The position numbers and the translations under genes were made by a program. A stretch of 64,000 nucleotides of DNA from assembly GCF_003315035.1 (NCBI RefSeq), contig NZ_QNRE01000017.1:62001-126000 (forward strand). Direction: 5' to 3'. This document shows positions 37,204 through 46,372 of this stretch, piece by piece. A model generated the notes under the pieces. The model saw nothing but the letters and a program-made list of their open reading frames with translations. It was not told the DNA's origin and ran no database searches. The stretch is from Nocardia puris. Lineage in GTDB: Bacteria; Actinomycetota; Actinomycetes; Mycobacteriales; Mycobacteriaceae. Numbering within the stretch: position 1 is the stretch's first letter; each line of letters opens with the position of its first letter.

Positions 37204-38472
37204 TCAGTCGACCGCGGTGACGCGCCGCATGGCCGAGAGCGGATCGGCGTAGAGCGAGCTGAGCGAGGTCACCACCGCGGCGAACTCCTGCACCTTGCCA
37301 CCGAAGCCGCTGATGCGAATGTCGGTGGACGGCAATGTGGAACTCTGCCGGAAGGCCTGCGCGACGTGCGCGATGCCCGGCCGGTACCCGGTGAACGCCT
37401 GCCCGCCCAGGATCACCCGGTCGGGGTTGAGCATGTCGCGCACCAAGGCGACGGTCTGGCCGAGCATGGTGGCGCGTTCGGCCAGCAGCTCCTGCGCCTG
37501 CGCCGAACCGCCCGACGCCGCGCGATACAGGTCCGCGATGGTGGTGCCCGCGGTGCCGTTGTGCGCCGGGATGATTCCGCGTCCGACCGCGCGCGCGTGC
37601 AGCGCCCGGTCACCCACGGTCACTTCCAAGCAGCCCCGCTTGCCGCAGGTGCATTCCACGTCGGAACCGGTCGGCAGGTGCGCGATGGAACCCGGGCCGT
37701 TGCTCGGGGTGTGCACGCGGCCGTCCAGCGTGACCGCGACACCCGCGGTCTCGCGCACGTAGAAGTACAGGCTGCTGCCGCGCTCGCCACCCTCCCGCGG
37801 TTCCGGGGTGGGGAGCAGGAGCTCGGAGGCGGCCATGGCCTCCACGTGCGGGGCCACCGAGACCGGCAGCTCGAGCACGTCACCGAGTACGGCGCCGACC
37901 TTGGCGCCCTGCCACTCCAGCTTCGGGTGGTCGACCACGCCGGTCAGCGTGTCGACGCGGCCGCCGATGGCGACGCCGGCCCAGAGTGGTTTTCGCCGGT
38001 GCCAGCGCTGTAGGAAGGCTCGCGCGCTGCGCGCCACCGTGGTGGTGGCGAATTCCTGACCGGTCTGCGGCGTCGCGATGGCGAGACCGCCGAGAATGCG
38101 GCCCCGCAGGTCGGCGGCCACGATCTTGGTGGCGGCGGCGCCGATGTGGATGCCGAGAGTGATGTAGGTGTCGTGGTCGATCTCGAACGGCACCCGGGGG
38201 CGGCCGACGGCACCGGAGGCGGTCAGGTCGGGGCGTTCCCGCAGCAGACCGGCGGTGAGCAGCGCGGACACCTGACGGTTGACCGTCGCGATACTCAAAC
38301 CCGTGGTGCGGGCGGCGTTGTCGCGGGAGATCGGACCCGCGGTGGCGGCGCGGAGCACCGCGGCGGCGGGGTTGTCGGAGATACGGAGTTCCGGCGCGAC
38401 GACGGGGCGCTGAACACGGACACGGCCGGTGGCAACCCGCGAAACGGATCGCTCCAGGGTGGGGATGGACAT
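37204..38472 (-). CDS. ROK-family transcriptional regulator
   Basis: A 422-residue regulator of the ROK (NagC/Mlc/XylR) type. A winged helix at about 35-85 (RDNAARTTGLSIATVNRQV) is followed by a ROK sugar-kinase-like fold. The zinc signature ECTCGKRGCLE (about 275-285) and the Asp-containing ATP-binding segments of the fold are present. These proteins usually repress sugar or glycoside uptake and are released by a phosphosugar. The ligand cannot be read from sequence. No sugar gene is adjacent. A small palindrome (38492-38510) in its own leader may be an autoregulatory operator. Confidence 0.9.
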   Translation of the reverse strand: MSIPTLERSVSRVATGRVRVQRPVVAPELRISDNPAAAVLRAATAGPISRDNAARTTGLSIATVNRQVSALLTAGLLRERPDLTASGAVGRPRVPFEIDHDTYITLGIHIGAAATKIVAADLRGRILGGLAIATPQTGQEFATTTVARSARAFLQRWHRRKPLWAGVAIGGRVDTLTGVVDHPKLEWQGAKVGAVLGDVLELPVSVAPHVEAMAASELLLPTPEPREGGERGSSLYFYVRETAGVAVTLDGRVHTPSNGPGSIAHLPTGSDVECTCGKRGCLEVTVGDRALHARAVGRGIIPAHNGTAGTTIADLYRAASGGSAQAQELLAERATMLGQTVALVRDMLNPDRVILGGQAFTGYRPGIAHVAQAFRQSSTLPSTDIRISGFGGKVQEFAAVVTSLSSLYADPLSAMRRVTAVD

Positions 38473-38491
38473 GTGAAGATTCCTCGCTGAA

Positions 38492-38510
38492 GACCCGCTC
38501 GAAGCGGGTC
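38492..38510 (-). promoter_or_regulatory. palindrome in ROK regulator leader
   Basis: GACCCGCT and AGCGGGTC flank CGA, 20 bases upstream of the ROK start codon. It could be an operator for autoregulation or simply an RNA hairpin. The rest of the 368-base gap (38473-38840) shows no gene. Confidence 0.35.
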
Positions 38511-38760
38511 GTGCCTACACGTGCGGCGACGGTGCAGCGAGCGAGTACGGAAACCGGCTCAGCTGCGGGGGCAGCGACAACACAGTTCCCGCGTCAACGG
38601 CAGCCGAAGGCCCAGCGCGGCGGTCACATAGGTGACCCGCGGCGCGATGTGACGGCTGGCGGACATGTTCATGAAGGTAACACCCGGGCCGCCACCATTC
38701 CAAGGCCCGACCGCTCCCGGTGTTCCAGGACACACCGTTTCGCCTGGTCGGGTGCCACGC

Positions 38761-38816
38761 ACGCGGAATCGGGCCCCGCTCGGCCGAGAGGTGTTGAGCG
38801 GGGCCCGATTCCGCGT
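38761..38816 (-). terminator. strong terminator downstream of a secreted membrane protein
   Basis: A perfect 21-base-pair stem (arms 38761-38781 and 38796-38816) with a 14-base loop, 24 bases beyond the stop of the minus-strand gene 38841-39551. It is the longest perfect stem in the window. Confidence 0.8.
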
Positions 38817-38840
38817 CGTGCGGCGCGGTCGCCGTGCCTG

Positions 38841-39551
38841 CTACTTGGCGGGCGGGGTGAACGGCTGGTTGATCGTGGTGAAGTACTGGATCACCGCGCC
38901 GATCGCGAACGGAGCGGTCACGAAGATCTGCCCGGCGAGCGTGCCGAGGGCGCCGACCGCGAGGATGCCGCCGAGGCAGCCGATCGCCGCCGCGGGGATG
39001 AACGGGCCGAACAGACCGACGATCGTCGCCGAGGCGACGGTGGCGCCGGCGATGCCGCCGAGGACGCAACCCAGCGCGCCGCCACCGAGGCCACCGACGA
39101 GCGTGCCGATCGCGGCGCCGAGGGAGACGGTGCTGGTCAGGCGGCTCCAGGCGGCCTGCTCACGCTCGTACTCGGTCTTCCACGGCGCCTGGTTCTCGAA
39201 CGGCAGCGCGACGGGCTTGTAGATCGCCTTGTCCAGCGACAACTGCGGCGTCAGGGTCGCGGTGCGGCCCGCGATCTGCGCGGCGATCGGGAACTCGAAC
39301 TCGTCGAGGCGGAACGTCAGCGGCGTCCCCGCGACGGTGGTGCCATCGGCGGCTTTGATCTTCAACGCGCCGTCCTCGACCACCAGCGAACCCTGGTCGA
39401 TGGAGATGATCGACTGGGTGTCGGTGCTGTCGGCGGTGAAGTTGATGACGTCGGCGGCAGGCGCTTCCGGAGCCGCGACAGCGGTCCCCGCCGTAATGCC
39501 GGTCGCGACCGTGAGCATGGCCGCGACCACGGCGAGCTTCCTGAATTTCAT
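38841..39551 (-). CDS. secreted/membrane protein with Gly-rich helices
   Basis: A 236-residue protein. A signal peptide ends near AVAAPEAPAA. A beta-rich domain at about 30-110 contains repeated short acidic strands, followed by two hydrophobic, glycine-rich helices at about 145-180 (LGAAIGTLVGGLGGGALGCVLGG) and 180-215. The arrangement resembles Nocardia-specific secreted proteins whose function is unknown. The Gly-rich helices may insert into the cell envelope. The start is ATG 39551 (MKFRKLAVVAAML). Confidence 0.82.
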   Translation of the reverse strand: MKFRKLAVVAAMLTVATGITAGTAVAAPEAPAADVINFTADSTDTQSIISIDQGSLVVEDGALKIKAADGTTVAGTPLTFRLDEFEFPIAAQIAGRTATLTPQLSLDKAIYKPVALPFENQAPWKTEYEREQAAWSRLTSTVSLGAAIGTLVGGLGGGALGCVLGGIAGATVASATIVGLFGPFIPAAAIGCLGGILAVGALGTLAGQIFVTAPFAIGAVIQYFTTINQPFTPPAK

Positions 39552-39669
39552 GTGTGCTGCTATCCCTCATCCGATGGAGCTTTCGTGACGAAAGCATCGA
39601 GCACGCGACGCCGCGGGACGAGGGAAAAACGCAGCAAGATCGGAACTGCGGCAACCGACCGGCGAACTA

Positions 39670-40263
39670 CTACTTACCGGTTTTCTCCTTGGCCGCCGCT
39701 TTCATCTGCTTCTTGAACGCGCGCACCTCGAGCAGCGACTGTTCGTCGGTGATGTCGGCGGCCGAACGGCGCGAATCCTTTTCGGAGTAGGCGCCCGCCG
39801 CCTGCTCCCAGCCCGCCGGACGCACACCGAGCTGCTTGCCGAGCAGGGCCAGGAAGATGCGCGCCTTCTGGTCGCCGTAGCCGGGCAGATCCTTGAGTCT
39901 GCGCAGCACTTCCTTGCCGTCGGGGTCGCCCTTGGTCCAGATAGCGGTGGTGTCGCCGTCGTAGTGTTCCACCACGTAGCGGGCCAGCTCCTGGGTACGG
40001 CGCGCCATCGACCGCCCGTAGCGGTGAATGGCGGGCGGGGTGGCGCCGAGTTCCTCGAACGCCTCCGGATCGGCGTCGGCGATCTTGTGGATATCGAAGC
40101 CGTCCATGCGATCGGCGATCTTCTTCGGCCCGCGGAAGGCGTGTTCCAGCGGAAACTGCTGATCCAGCAACATCCCGGTCAGCAACGCGAACGGGTCCTC
40201 GGAGAGGAGTTTATCCGCCTCGGGTTCCTGGGCGAGACACAATGTCACGGTCACCGTCGACAT
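39670..40263 (-). CDS. HhH-GPD-type base excision repair protein
   Basis: A 197-residue protein with the helix-hairpin-helix of DNA glycosylases: LKDLPGYGDQKARIFLALL at about 135-153. The start ATG 40263 (MSTVTVTLCLAQE) is chosen because the upstream codons of the frame lack family similarity; the AAAGG right before it is too close to be a normal ribosome binding site. It lacks the FeS cluster cysteines. Related small actinobacterial proteins are annotated as base-excision repair proteins but are poorly studied. The C-terminus is Lys-rich. Confidence 0.82.
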   Translation of the reverse strand: MSTVTVTLCLAQEPEADKLLSEDPFALLTGMLLDQQFPLEHAFRGPKKIADRMDGFDIHKIADADPEAFEELGATPPAIHRYGRSMARRTQELARYVVEHYDGDTTAIWTKGDPDGKEVLRRLKDLPGYGDQKARIFLALLGKQLGVRPAGWEQAAGAYSEKDSRRSAADITDEQSLLEVRAFKKQMKAAAKEKTGK

Positions 40264-40396
40264 CCTTTCGCGATCGTCGGCTCGTGCGGGCCCTGCGATC
40301 ATCTCACCCATTTCCTACTGTGTGGTACGTCTCGGTGCCGCGTAGGCTCGGCGCATGCCACTGACTGCGGCGATTTCCAGGGACGGACACGGACCC

Positions 40397-41203
40397 ATGA
40401 GCACTGAACCGCTGCGCCCGGACCGCTTCGACAGCGCGGGCCAGGACCAATTGGTCGATGTGCGCGACCTACAGGCCGCGCTGCCCGGTATCCATCGCCT
40501 GCGCACCTGGGCCCACGAGGCACTAGCGCTGCGCCCGGGGGAGAAGGCCGTCGATATCGGCTCGGGAACGGGATCGGAGGTGTTCGCGTTCGCCGACGCC
40601 GTCGGGCCCACCGGCGAGGCCGTCGGCGTCGAACCCGACCCGAACCTGCTGGCCTCCGCCGAGCGTCGCGCGAATCAGCTCGGCTCGGCCGCGCGATTCC
40701 ATTCCGGCGACGCCTACGGCATCCCGTTCGGCGCCGACTATTTCGACGCCGCGCTGTGCGAGCGGGTGTTCCAGCACCTCACCGCGCCGGTGCGGGCGGC
40801 GAACGAGATCGCCCGCGTGTTGCGCCCCGGCGGGCGGGCCGTGGTGGTCGACGTCGACTGGGACACCGCGATCGTGCATCCGGGCGAGCGCGGCGTGGTG
40901 CGCCAGGTGCTCGACACGCTGATCTCCGCCACCACCAATCCCCTCGCGGGCCGCGCCATCCCCGGCCAGCTCACCAGGGCAGGTCTGGTGGTGGACGAGA
41001 TCGGCTCCCACGCCCTGGTCCAGGACCGCGCGGCGGGGCCCGGCTCGCTCGTCACCCGCATCTCCGCCATGGCGGTGGCGCGCGGTTCGATCACCGAAGC
41101 CGAGCGCGAGGACTTGCTGCGCGACCTCGAACGCGGCGCCGAAACCGGCGACATCCACCTCTCGGTGACCATGTTCGCGGTGCTGGCCCACAAACCGAAC
41201 TGA
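40397..41203 (+). CDS. class I SAM-dependent methyltransferase
   Basis: A 268-residue methyltransferase with the SAM-binding motif I VDIGSGTGSEVF at about 50-61, followed by motif II EAVGVEPDPN and an acidic region FDAALCERVFQHL. It is like the ubiquinone/menaquinone-type (UbiE-like) methyltransferases of secondary metabolism. The start at 40397 (MSTEPLRPDRF) is preferred to one 14 codons upstream, because the latter residues are not conserved-looking. Substrate unknown. Confidence 0.85.
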   Translation: MSTEPLRPDRFDSAGQDQLVDVRDLQAALPGIHRLRTWAHEALALRPGEKAVDIGSGTGSEVFAFADAVGPTGEAVGVEPDPNLLASAERRANQLGSAARFHSGDAYGIPFGADYFDAALCERVFQHLTAPVRAANEIARVLRPGGRAVVVDVDWDTAIVHPGERGVVRQVLDTLISATTNPLAGRAIPGQLTRAGLVVDEIGSHALVQDRAAGPGSLVTRISAMAVARGSITEAEREDLLRDLERGAETGDIHLSVTMFAVLAHKPN

Positions 41204-41207
41204 CGGC

Positions 41208-41234
41208 GAAGGCTCCCCGCCCCGGGGAGCCTTC
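41208..41234. terminator. bidirectional terminator hairpin
   Basis: A perfect 12-base-pair stem GAAGGCTCCCCG / CGGGGAGCCTTC with a three-base loop between the convergent methyltransferase and aminotransferase genes. Confidence 0.75.
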
Positions 41235-41242
41235 TCGTCCCC

Positions 41243-42532
<1,290 letters not shown>

Positions 42533-42714
42533 CCTTGGGCAGCCTTTCGAAGCAGCTGGGGGTGTGGTTTCGGTGGTCCGTTCCGATGTCGGGGGGACCA
42601 TCGGCGGATCGCTGCCCACGTTACCCGGCGGTTGCCCGTATCAGTAGGCGTTCGCCCGAGTGAGGAGACTGGCCGATCTCCGGCCGCTGGGCCCGTCGAC
42701 CGGGCCGATATATA

Positions 42715-42802
42715 GGGGACCCCGCGCACCCGGCAGAGCCCGTTGACCCTTGCTGCCTTCCGGCCCTGGGGGAGTTCACAGGATGCGCGCCGCGCGGGAT
42801 CC
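42715..42802 (-). ncRNA. ffs: signal recognition particle RNA (4.5S-like)
   Basis: Minus-strand small SRP RNA of about 88 bases. The conserved apical loop and internal-loop core is GGGCCGGAAGGCAGCAAGG, flanked by GTGAACTCCCCCA on the 5' side. The ends GGATCCCGCGCG and GCGCGGGGTCCCC pair to form the helix. Position next to the aminotransferase gene is conserved with mycobacteria. Transcript ends are estimated from pairing and may be off by a few bases. Confidence 0.92.
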
Positions 42803-42943
42803 GTCGGCCAGTGTAGCGGGTCACCCCCGCCCCGCCCACATCCGCCCCCGATCACCCGTCCCACCAGCACCGACACCCCCACCCCACCGACTCCCCGGCA
42901 CCCATTTGGCATCCCACCGGGGTCACCCGGTATGCTGCTCCAC

Positions 42944-43029
42944 GGAGGATTCGCCTAGTGGCCTATGGCGCTCGCCTGGAACGCGGGTTGGGTTAACAGC
43001 CCTCAGGGGTTCAAATCCCCTATCCTCCG
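42944..43029 (+). tRNA. tRNA-Ser (anticodon GGA)
   Basis: An 86-base class II tRNA with a long variable arm. The acceptor arms GGAGGAT and ATCCTCC pair perfectly, followed by the discriminator G at 43029; CCA is not encoded. The anticodon loop CTGGAAC is closed by CTCGC/GCGGG and gives anticodon GGA, reading UCC/UCU serine codons. The T-arm has GGTTCAAATCC. Confidence 0.96.
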
Positions 43030-43035
43030 CTCAAC

Positions 43036-43073
43036 CGGCTGGCCGGGTGGTTCACGAACCACCCGGCCAGCCG
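43036..43073 (+). terminator. terminator after tRNA-Ser
   Basis: A perfect 17-base-pair stem (arms 43036-43052 and 43057-43073) with a four-base CACG loop, then GTTGTTTC. It starts seven bases after the tRNA. Confidence 0.85.
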
Positions 43074-43188
43074 TTGTTTCGGGGGCATGTCTGCGCGGCT
43101 CCACCCCTTCCCTCTGCCACCTTCTGACCACCGCATGTTCTGGTTTTCAACACGAAACTGAGGCCGACTCGAACCAGGGGGACCGATC

Positions 43189-43443
43189 ATGAGCCAGCCG
43201 GGATACCGCCACCAGCCGATAGTCGTCGAACCCCGGGATGCGGCGGCGTATCTCGCCAAGATGGATCTGGACGTGGACGACATCGCGAACGCACTCGCCG
43301 CGGGCGAGACCGTTGCGGGCAACATCACGGGCTTCCACCCGTCTACCGGCGCGGGACTGGCCAGGTGGATCTACACGGTCGACAGGCTGCCGCTCGACGT
43401 CGGAGGACAGGATGTCGACTTCCGAGTCGTCGAAGCCGGCTAG
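43189..43443 (+). CDS. small hypothetical protein partnered with XRE/ImmA gene
   Basis: An 84-residue acidic protein, ATG start with GGGGGACC upstream. No family recognised. It overlaps the start of the frameshifted XRE/ImmA gene by 32 bases, whose GGAGGACAGG ribosome site lies inside it, so the two were probably translated together. It has no Cys and no membrane segment. It might be a partner or a regulator of the ImmA-like protein (inference). Confidence 0.65.
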   Translation: MSQPGYRHQPIVVEPRDAAAYLAKMDLDVDDIANALAAGETVAGNITGFHPSTGAGLARWIYTVDRLPLDVGGQDVDFRVVEAG

Positions 43444-44475
43444 GACCTTTCTCGACCCGGATCGCGTCCGGATCGCCCGGATGCGCCGAGGCTGACCAAA
43501 GTCGAACTGGCGCATCGTCTCTCGGTCACGCCCCGGACCATCGCGAAATATGAGGACGGTATGGCGCCGACCGGTGTCGCCGGTTCTCTCGGTGCTGCCC
43601 TCGACTACCCCGCCACCTATTTCTCGGTTGGTGCCCCACCGCTGATCGGCGCGAACGAGGTCCGGTTCCGCGCCGCGCGACGCGCGACCGCGCGGGAACG
43701 GGATGCCGCCGTAGCGGCCGGTGTGTCCGGGATCGAGATCGACAGGTGGATCTCGACTCGGTTCGTGCTGCCTCCGGTCGACGTACCGTCGTTCACCGGC
43801 CACGCCCCCGCGACCGCCGCGCAACTCCTGCGCGCCGTATGGGGGCTCGGAACGAAGCCGCTGCCCAACCTGGTGCAGTTGTGCGAATCCCGGGGAATCA
43901 GGGTGTACACCCTGCCGCCGTTGGCGGACGCGGTCGACGCGTATTCACTGTGGCGCGACGACATTCCGTATGTCTTCCTCCATCTCGTGCTGCACGGCGA
44001 GGAAGCGTGCGACACATCGAACCAGGAACGCGAAGCGGATGCCTTCGCGTCCGAGTTCCTCCTGCCCGCCGCGAGTGTCGCCGAATACCTGCCGAACAAC
44101 CCGTCGCTCCCACAGATCCTGATGCTGCGCGACACGTTCAAGACCTCGGCGATGGCGACAGCGTTCGCCTGTCACAAGGCGGGGCGCCTGTCCGACTGGG
44201 CCTATCGGCAGACCTGCGTCGAGCTGTCCACGCGCGGTTATCGCACCTCCGAACCGGACGGTATGCCCAATTACGAGATGTCACGGGTCTTTCCGCAGGT
44301 CTTGGATCGAACCGGCGCGGTCCACGCGCGCACCATCGCCGGCGAACTGCACCTCCCCGTGAGCGACGTCCACGCGCTGACCTTCGGAACCGAGCTGCGC
44401 AGTGCGCAATCGACCGAGGTGAATGCGGAAACGGCGCGGCGCGGTCCGACCGGGCGTCATCTGCGCATGGTGTGA
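43412..44475 (+). pseudogene. frameshifted XRE/ImmA-type regulator with deleted HExxH region
   Basis: Remnant of an XRE helix-turn-helix plus ImmA/IrrE metallopeptidase-like gene. Starting from ATG 43412 with GGAGG upstream, the frame reads DPDRVRIARMRRG and stops at 43493-43495. The HTH continues in the next frame from 43492 (LTKVELAHRLSVTPRTIAKYE), so one base is missing near 43492. In the protease domain VFL (ending 43980) is followed directly by HLVLHGEEA. The usual stretch with AAHELG between them is absent, so the HExxH zinc site is gone. The second Glu segment (EREADAFASEFLLP) remains. Only a downstream fragment from ATG 43561 (304 residues) is open. Confidence 0.75.
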
Positions 44476-44498
44476 GCGAGCGGCGGTGTCCGCTACGT

Positions 44499-44840
44499 TC
44501 AGCTCACCCGTACACCCGTCACGACGCCGAGTCCAGTGTTCGGGTAGCCGCCGACGCAGGGGGCCGTGAGTCCTTCGGACAGGTTGCCGAAGTAGCGCTG
44601 GGTGTACGGGCCGACGCCGGGGCCGAGGCCGTAGGTGAGGTACACACCGACGCAGTCGACGTCGACCCCTCGGTACATATCGGTGGTGCCGGGGCAGTGG
44701 ACGGTCACGCTGGTGAGATTGCGAGTTTCCACGCAGCCCGGCGGCACCGCCTGCGCGGCACCGGAACCGGCGAATACGGCGGTGGTGCTCGCGGCCAAGG
44801 CTATTCCGAAGGCAGCCGGAACGACACGGGTGAGTTTCAC
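44499..44840 (-). CDS. small secreted protein
   Basis: A 113-residue secreted protein. The signal peptide ends at about AAQAVPP. The mature part holds four cysteines and ends with GGYPNTGLGVVTGVRVS, rich in Gly, Val and Tyr. Family unknown. A second, broken copy of its 3' end lies at 46263-46355. The start is ATG 44840. Confidence 0.72.
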   Translation of the reverse strand: MKLTRVVPAAFGIALAASTTAVFAGSGAAQAVPPGCVETRNLTSVTVHCPGTTDMYRGVDVDCVGVYLTYGLGPGVGPYTQRYFGNLSEGLTAPCVGGYPNTGLGVVTGVRVS

Positions 44841-44932
44841 GCTCGAATCCTCCTATTCGTCCCCTTCGGATCGAGCGCACCATAACGGGGACCGCACCGG
44901 CAGACCCCAGAACCGGTGCCCACGATGGGACC

Positions 44933-45340
44933 GGGCGGCGGCTCGGGGGTGCGGTGGTGGAGGCGGTGACGCCGACCGGTGGGTTCAGTCACGGTGCGGC
45001 CGTGCGGATTCGGACCGAGCACGGTGGGCGCGCGTTCGTGAAGGTGATCGAGGGTGCGGATGGGTTGGCCGGGGCGTATCGGTCCGAGGCGGGTACGGCG
45101 GCGCGGCTGCCGAGGGAGGTGTCCGCGCCGCGCGTGCTGTTCACGCTCGAGGACGACGGGTGGTTCGCGGTCGCGTTCGAGGACCTGGACGGGCGACATC
45201 CGCGGTTCGCCCAGCCCGACGAGTTGGCGGCCGCACTGCGCACGGTCGAACGACTGGCGACCATCCTGACGCCGTGCCCGATCCCAGACGCGCCCACCCT
45301 CGACCTCGACCCGATCCTGGCCACGCACCCCGTCACCCGC
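44933..45340 (+). pseudogene. phosphotransferase (APH-like) fragment
   Basis: A fragment of a small aminoglycoside-phosphotransferase-like protein. In the frame of 44954, the peptide GRRLGGAVVEAVTPTGGFSH followed by AFVKVIEGADGLAGAYRSEA resembles the nucleotide-binding N-lobe with its invariant Lys (FVKV). FEDLDGRHPRFAQ and TPCPIPDAPTL mark the hinge. The first ~20 residues and the whole catalytic C-lobe (HGDL/DFG-like region) are missing. The frame runs on into unrelated codons. Edges are approximate. Confidence 0.6.
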
Positions 45341-45341
45341 G

Positions 45342-45668
45342 ACGTCGACCCCACCACAGCTCAACGTCGTACCTGGCGAGCTCTACTCGCATGCTCAACA
45401 GCTCAACGACCTCGGCGGGCGGCTCAGGTCGATCGCCGACGCTGCGCGCACGACCACCGAATCGGCGGATCCGAGCCAAGCGTTCGGTGTGCTGGCCGAC
45501 CCGATCGGATGGTTGCTGAAGGCGCAGATCCACGAACCCACCGTCGGGAAGATCTACCAGGTCGGCGACGCCGCCGGTGTCATGGGTGTTCGCGTACAAA
45601 CCTGCGCGCAGGTCTACGAGACGGTCGACGTCACCGCGCGGACGGATCGTGAGGCCGAGGAGCTGTGA
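45342..45668 (+). pseudogene. type VII secretion target (EspC-like, DUF2580) without start codon
   Basis: An open frame of about 109 codons with the character of ESX-secreted EspC/DUF2580 proteins: LNVVPGELYSHAQQLNDLGG at the N-terminus, then a helix-turn-helix-like hairpin with small residues, and a tail TARTDREAEEL. No ATG, GTG or TTG precedes it in frame; the natural position is ACG at 45342 (ACGTCGACC), suggesting a lost ATG or a breakpoint. It is coupled to the next gene by TGATG at 45666-45670. Likely not expressed. Confidence 0.6.
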
Positions 45669-45885
45669 TGATGGAGTTCGAAGTGCTCGGCGTCGAAGTC
45701 GATCTGAACCCGGATGTCGACTACGAAGGCAACTCCGCTGGTCGGCTCACCGGATTCACCCCGGCCGAGGCCCTCGTCCAGATCTCGCACGGTTTCGATT
45801 CGGACAGCATCTTCAACATCTTCTCCGGGGTCGCCGCGCTGGGTATCGACATGCTGGGTGCTGTGACCGATCCGATCGAGCGTGA
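45668..45885 (+). pseudogene. 5' fragment of a gene paired with EspC-like protein
   Basis: ATG start overlapping the previous stop. The first ~72 residues (MMEFEVLGVEVDLNPDVDYE... to LGAVTDPI) look like the start of a protein usually encoded after an EspC-like gene. Sequence character changes after 45885; the downstream codons are a mirror of a minus-strand membrane protein. Thus the 3' part was deleted. Family not identified. Confidence 0.5.
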
Positions 45886-46177
45886 GGCACTCCATCATCC
45901 GCTCGCCGGCGGCCCGTGCCGCGACCCACGCCGCCAGGGGCAGCACGGCGCCACCGAGGAGCATGGGGACCACCATGGACTGTGTGAGGTTGCGGCCGGC
46001 GAAGACGATGATCAACGCTATGCCGACGACGACCTGCGCGTACGCCGTGGCGAGCACGATTCCCCAGCGTGTCCAGTCGTCATAGGTGCGGCGACGGAGT
46101 CGCACCAGCGCCACCGCACCCGGAAGCGCCGCGCCGCCCAGGCAGATCAGCATCGGGAGAAAGCCGGCCGCACTCAC
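45885..46177 (-). pseudogene. membrane protein fragment
   Basis: A minus-strand fragment with three hydrophobic segments (LPMLICLGGAALPGAVALV, WGIVLATAYAQVVVGIALI, MVVPMLLGGAVLPLAAWVA). Probable start GTG 46177. Its frame runs on past 45885 without a stop only because the opposite strand is a coding remnant. It is probably cut at its 3' end at the same junction. No family recognised. Confidence 0.5.
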
Positions 46178-46262
46178 GGACGATGCCCGCCGCTCGGCGG
46201 ACAGCCGGTGGTCAGCGTACCCACCGGCCGTCGCCACTCGGAGCGGCACGTGTCCGGTACGT

Positions 46263-46355
46263 TCAGCCCACCCGCACACCCGTCACGACGCCGAGTCCGG
46301 TGTTCGGGTAGCCGCCGACGCAGGGGGCCGTGAGTCCTTCGAACGGGTTGCCGAG
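46263..46355 (-). pseudogene. 3' remnant of a second copy of the small secreted protein gene
   Basis: Nearly identical to 44499-44590. The peptide GLTAPCVGGYPNTGLGVVTG is the same in both and ends in RVG here rather than RVS. The upstream 5' half of this copy is absent. Confidence 0.7.
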
Positions 46356-46372
46356 TCCCCCCGGTGACCCTC

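Noticed and set aside
42944..43029. tRNA-Ser as integration site for a mobile element
   Set aside because: The patch downstream is broken accessory DNA, but I found no integrase and no second copy of the tRNA 3' end in the window.
43189..44475. Intact toxin-antitoxin system (small protein plus ImmA)
   Set aside because: The ImmA-like gene is frameshifted and lacks its HExxH site, so a working system cannot be claimed.
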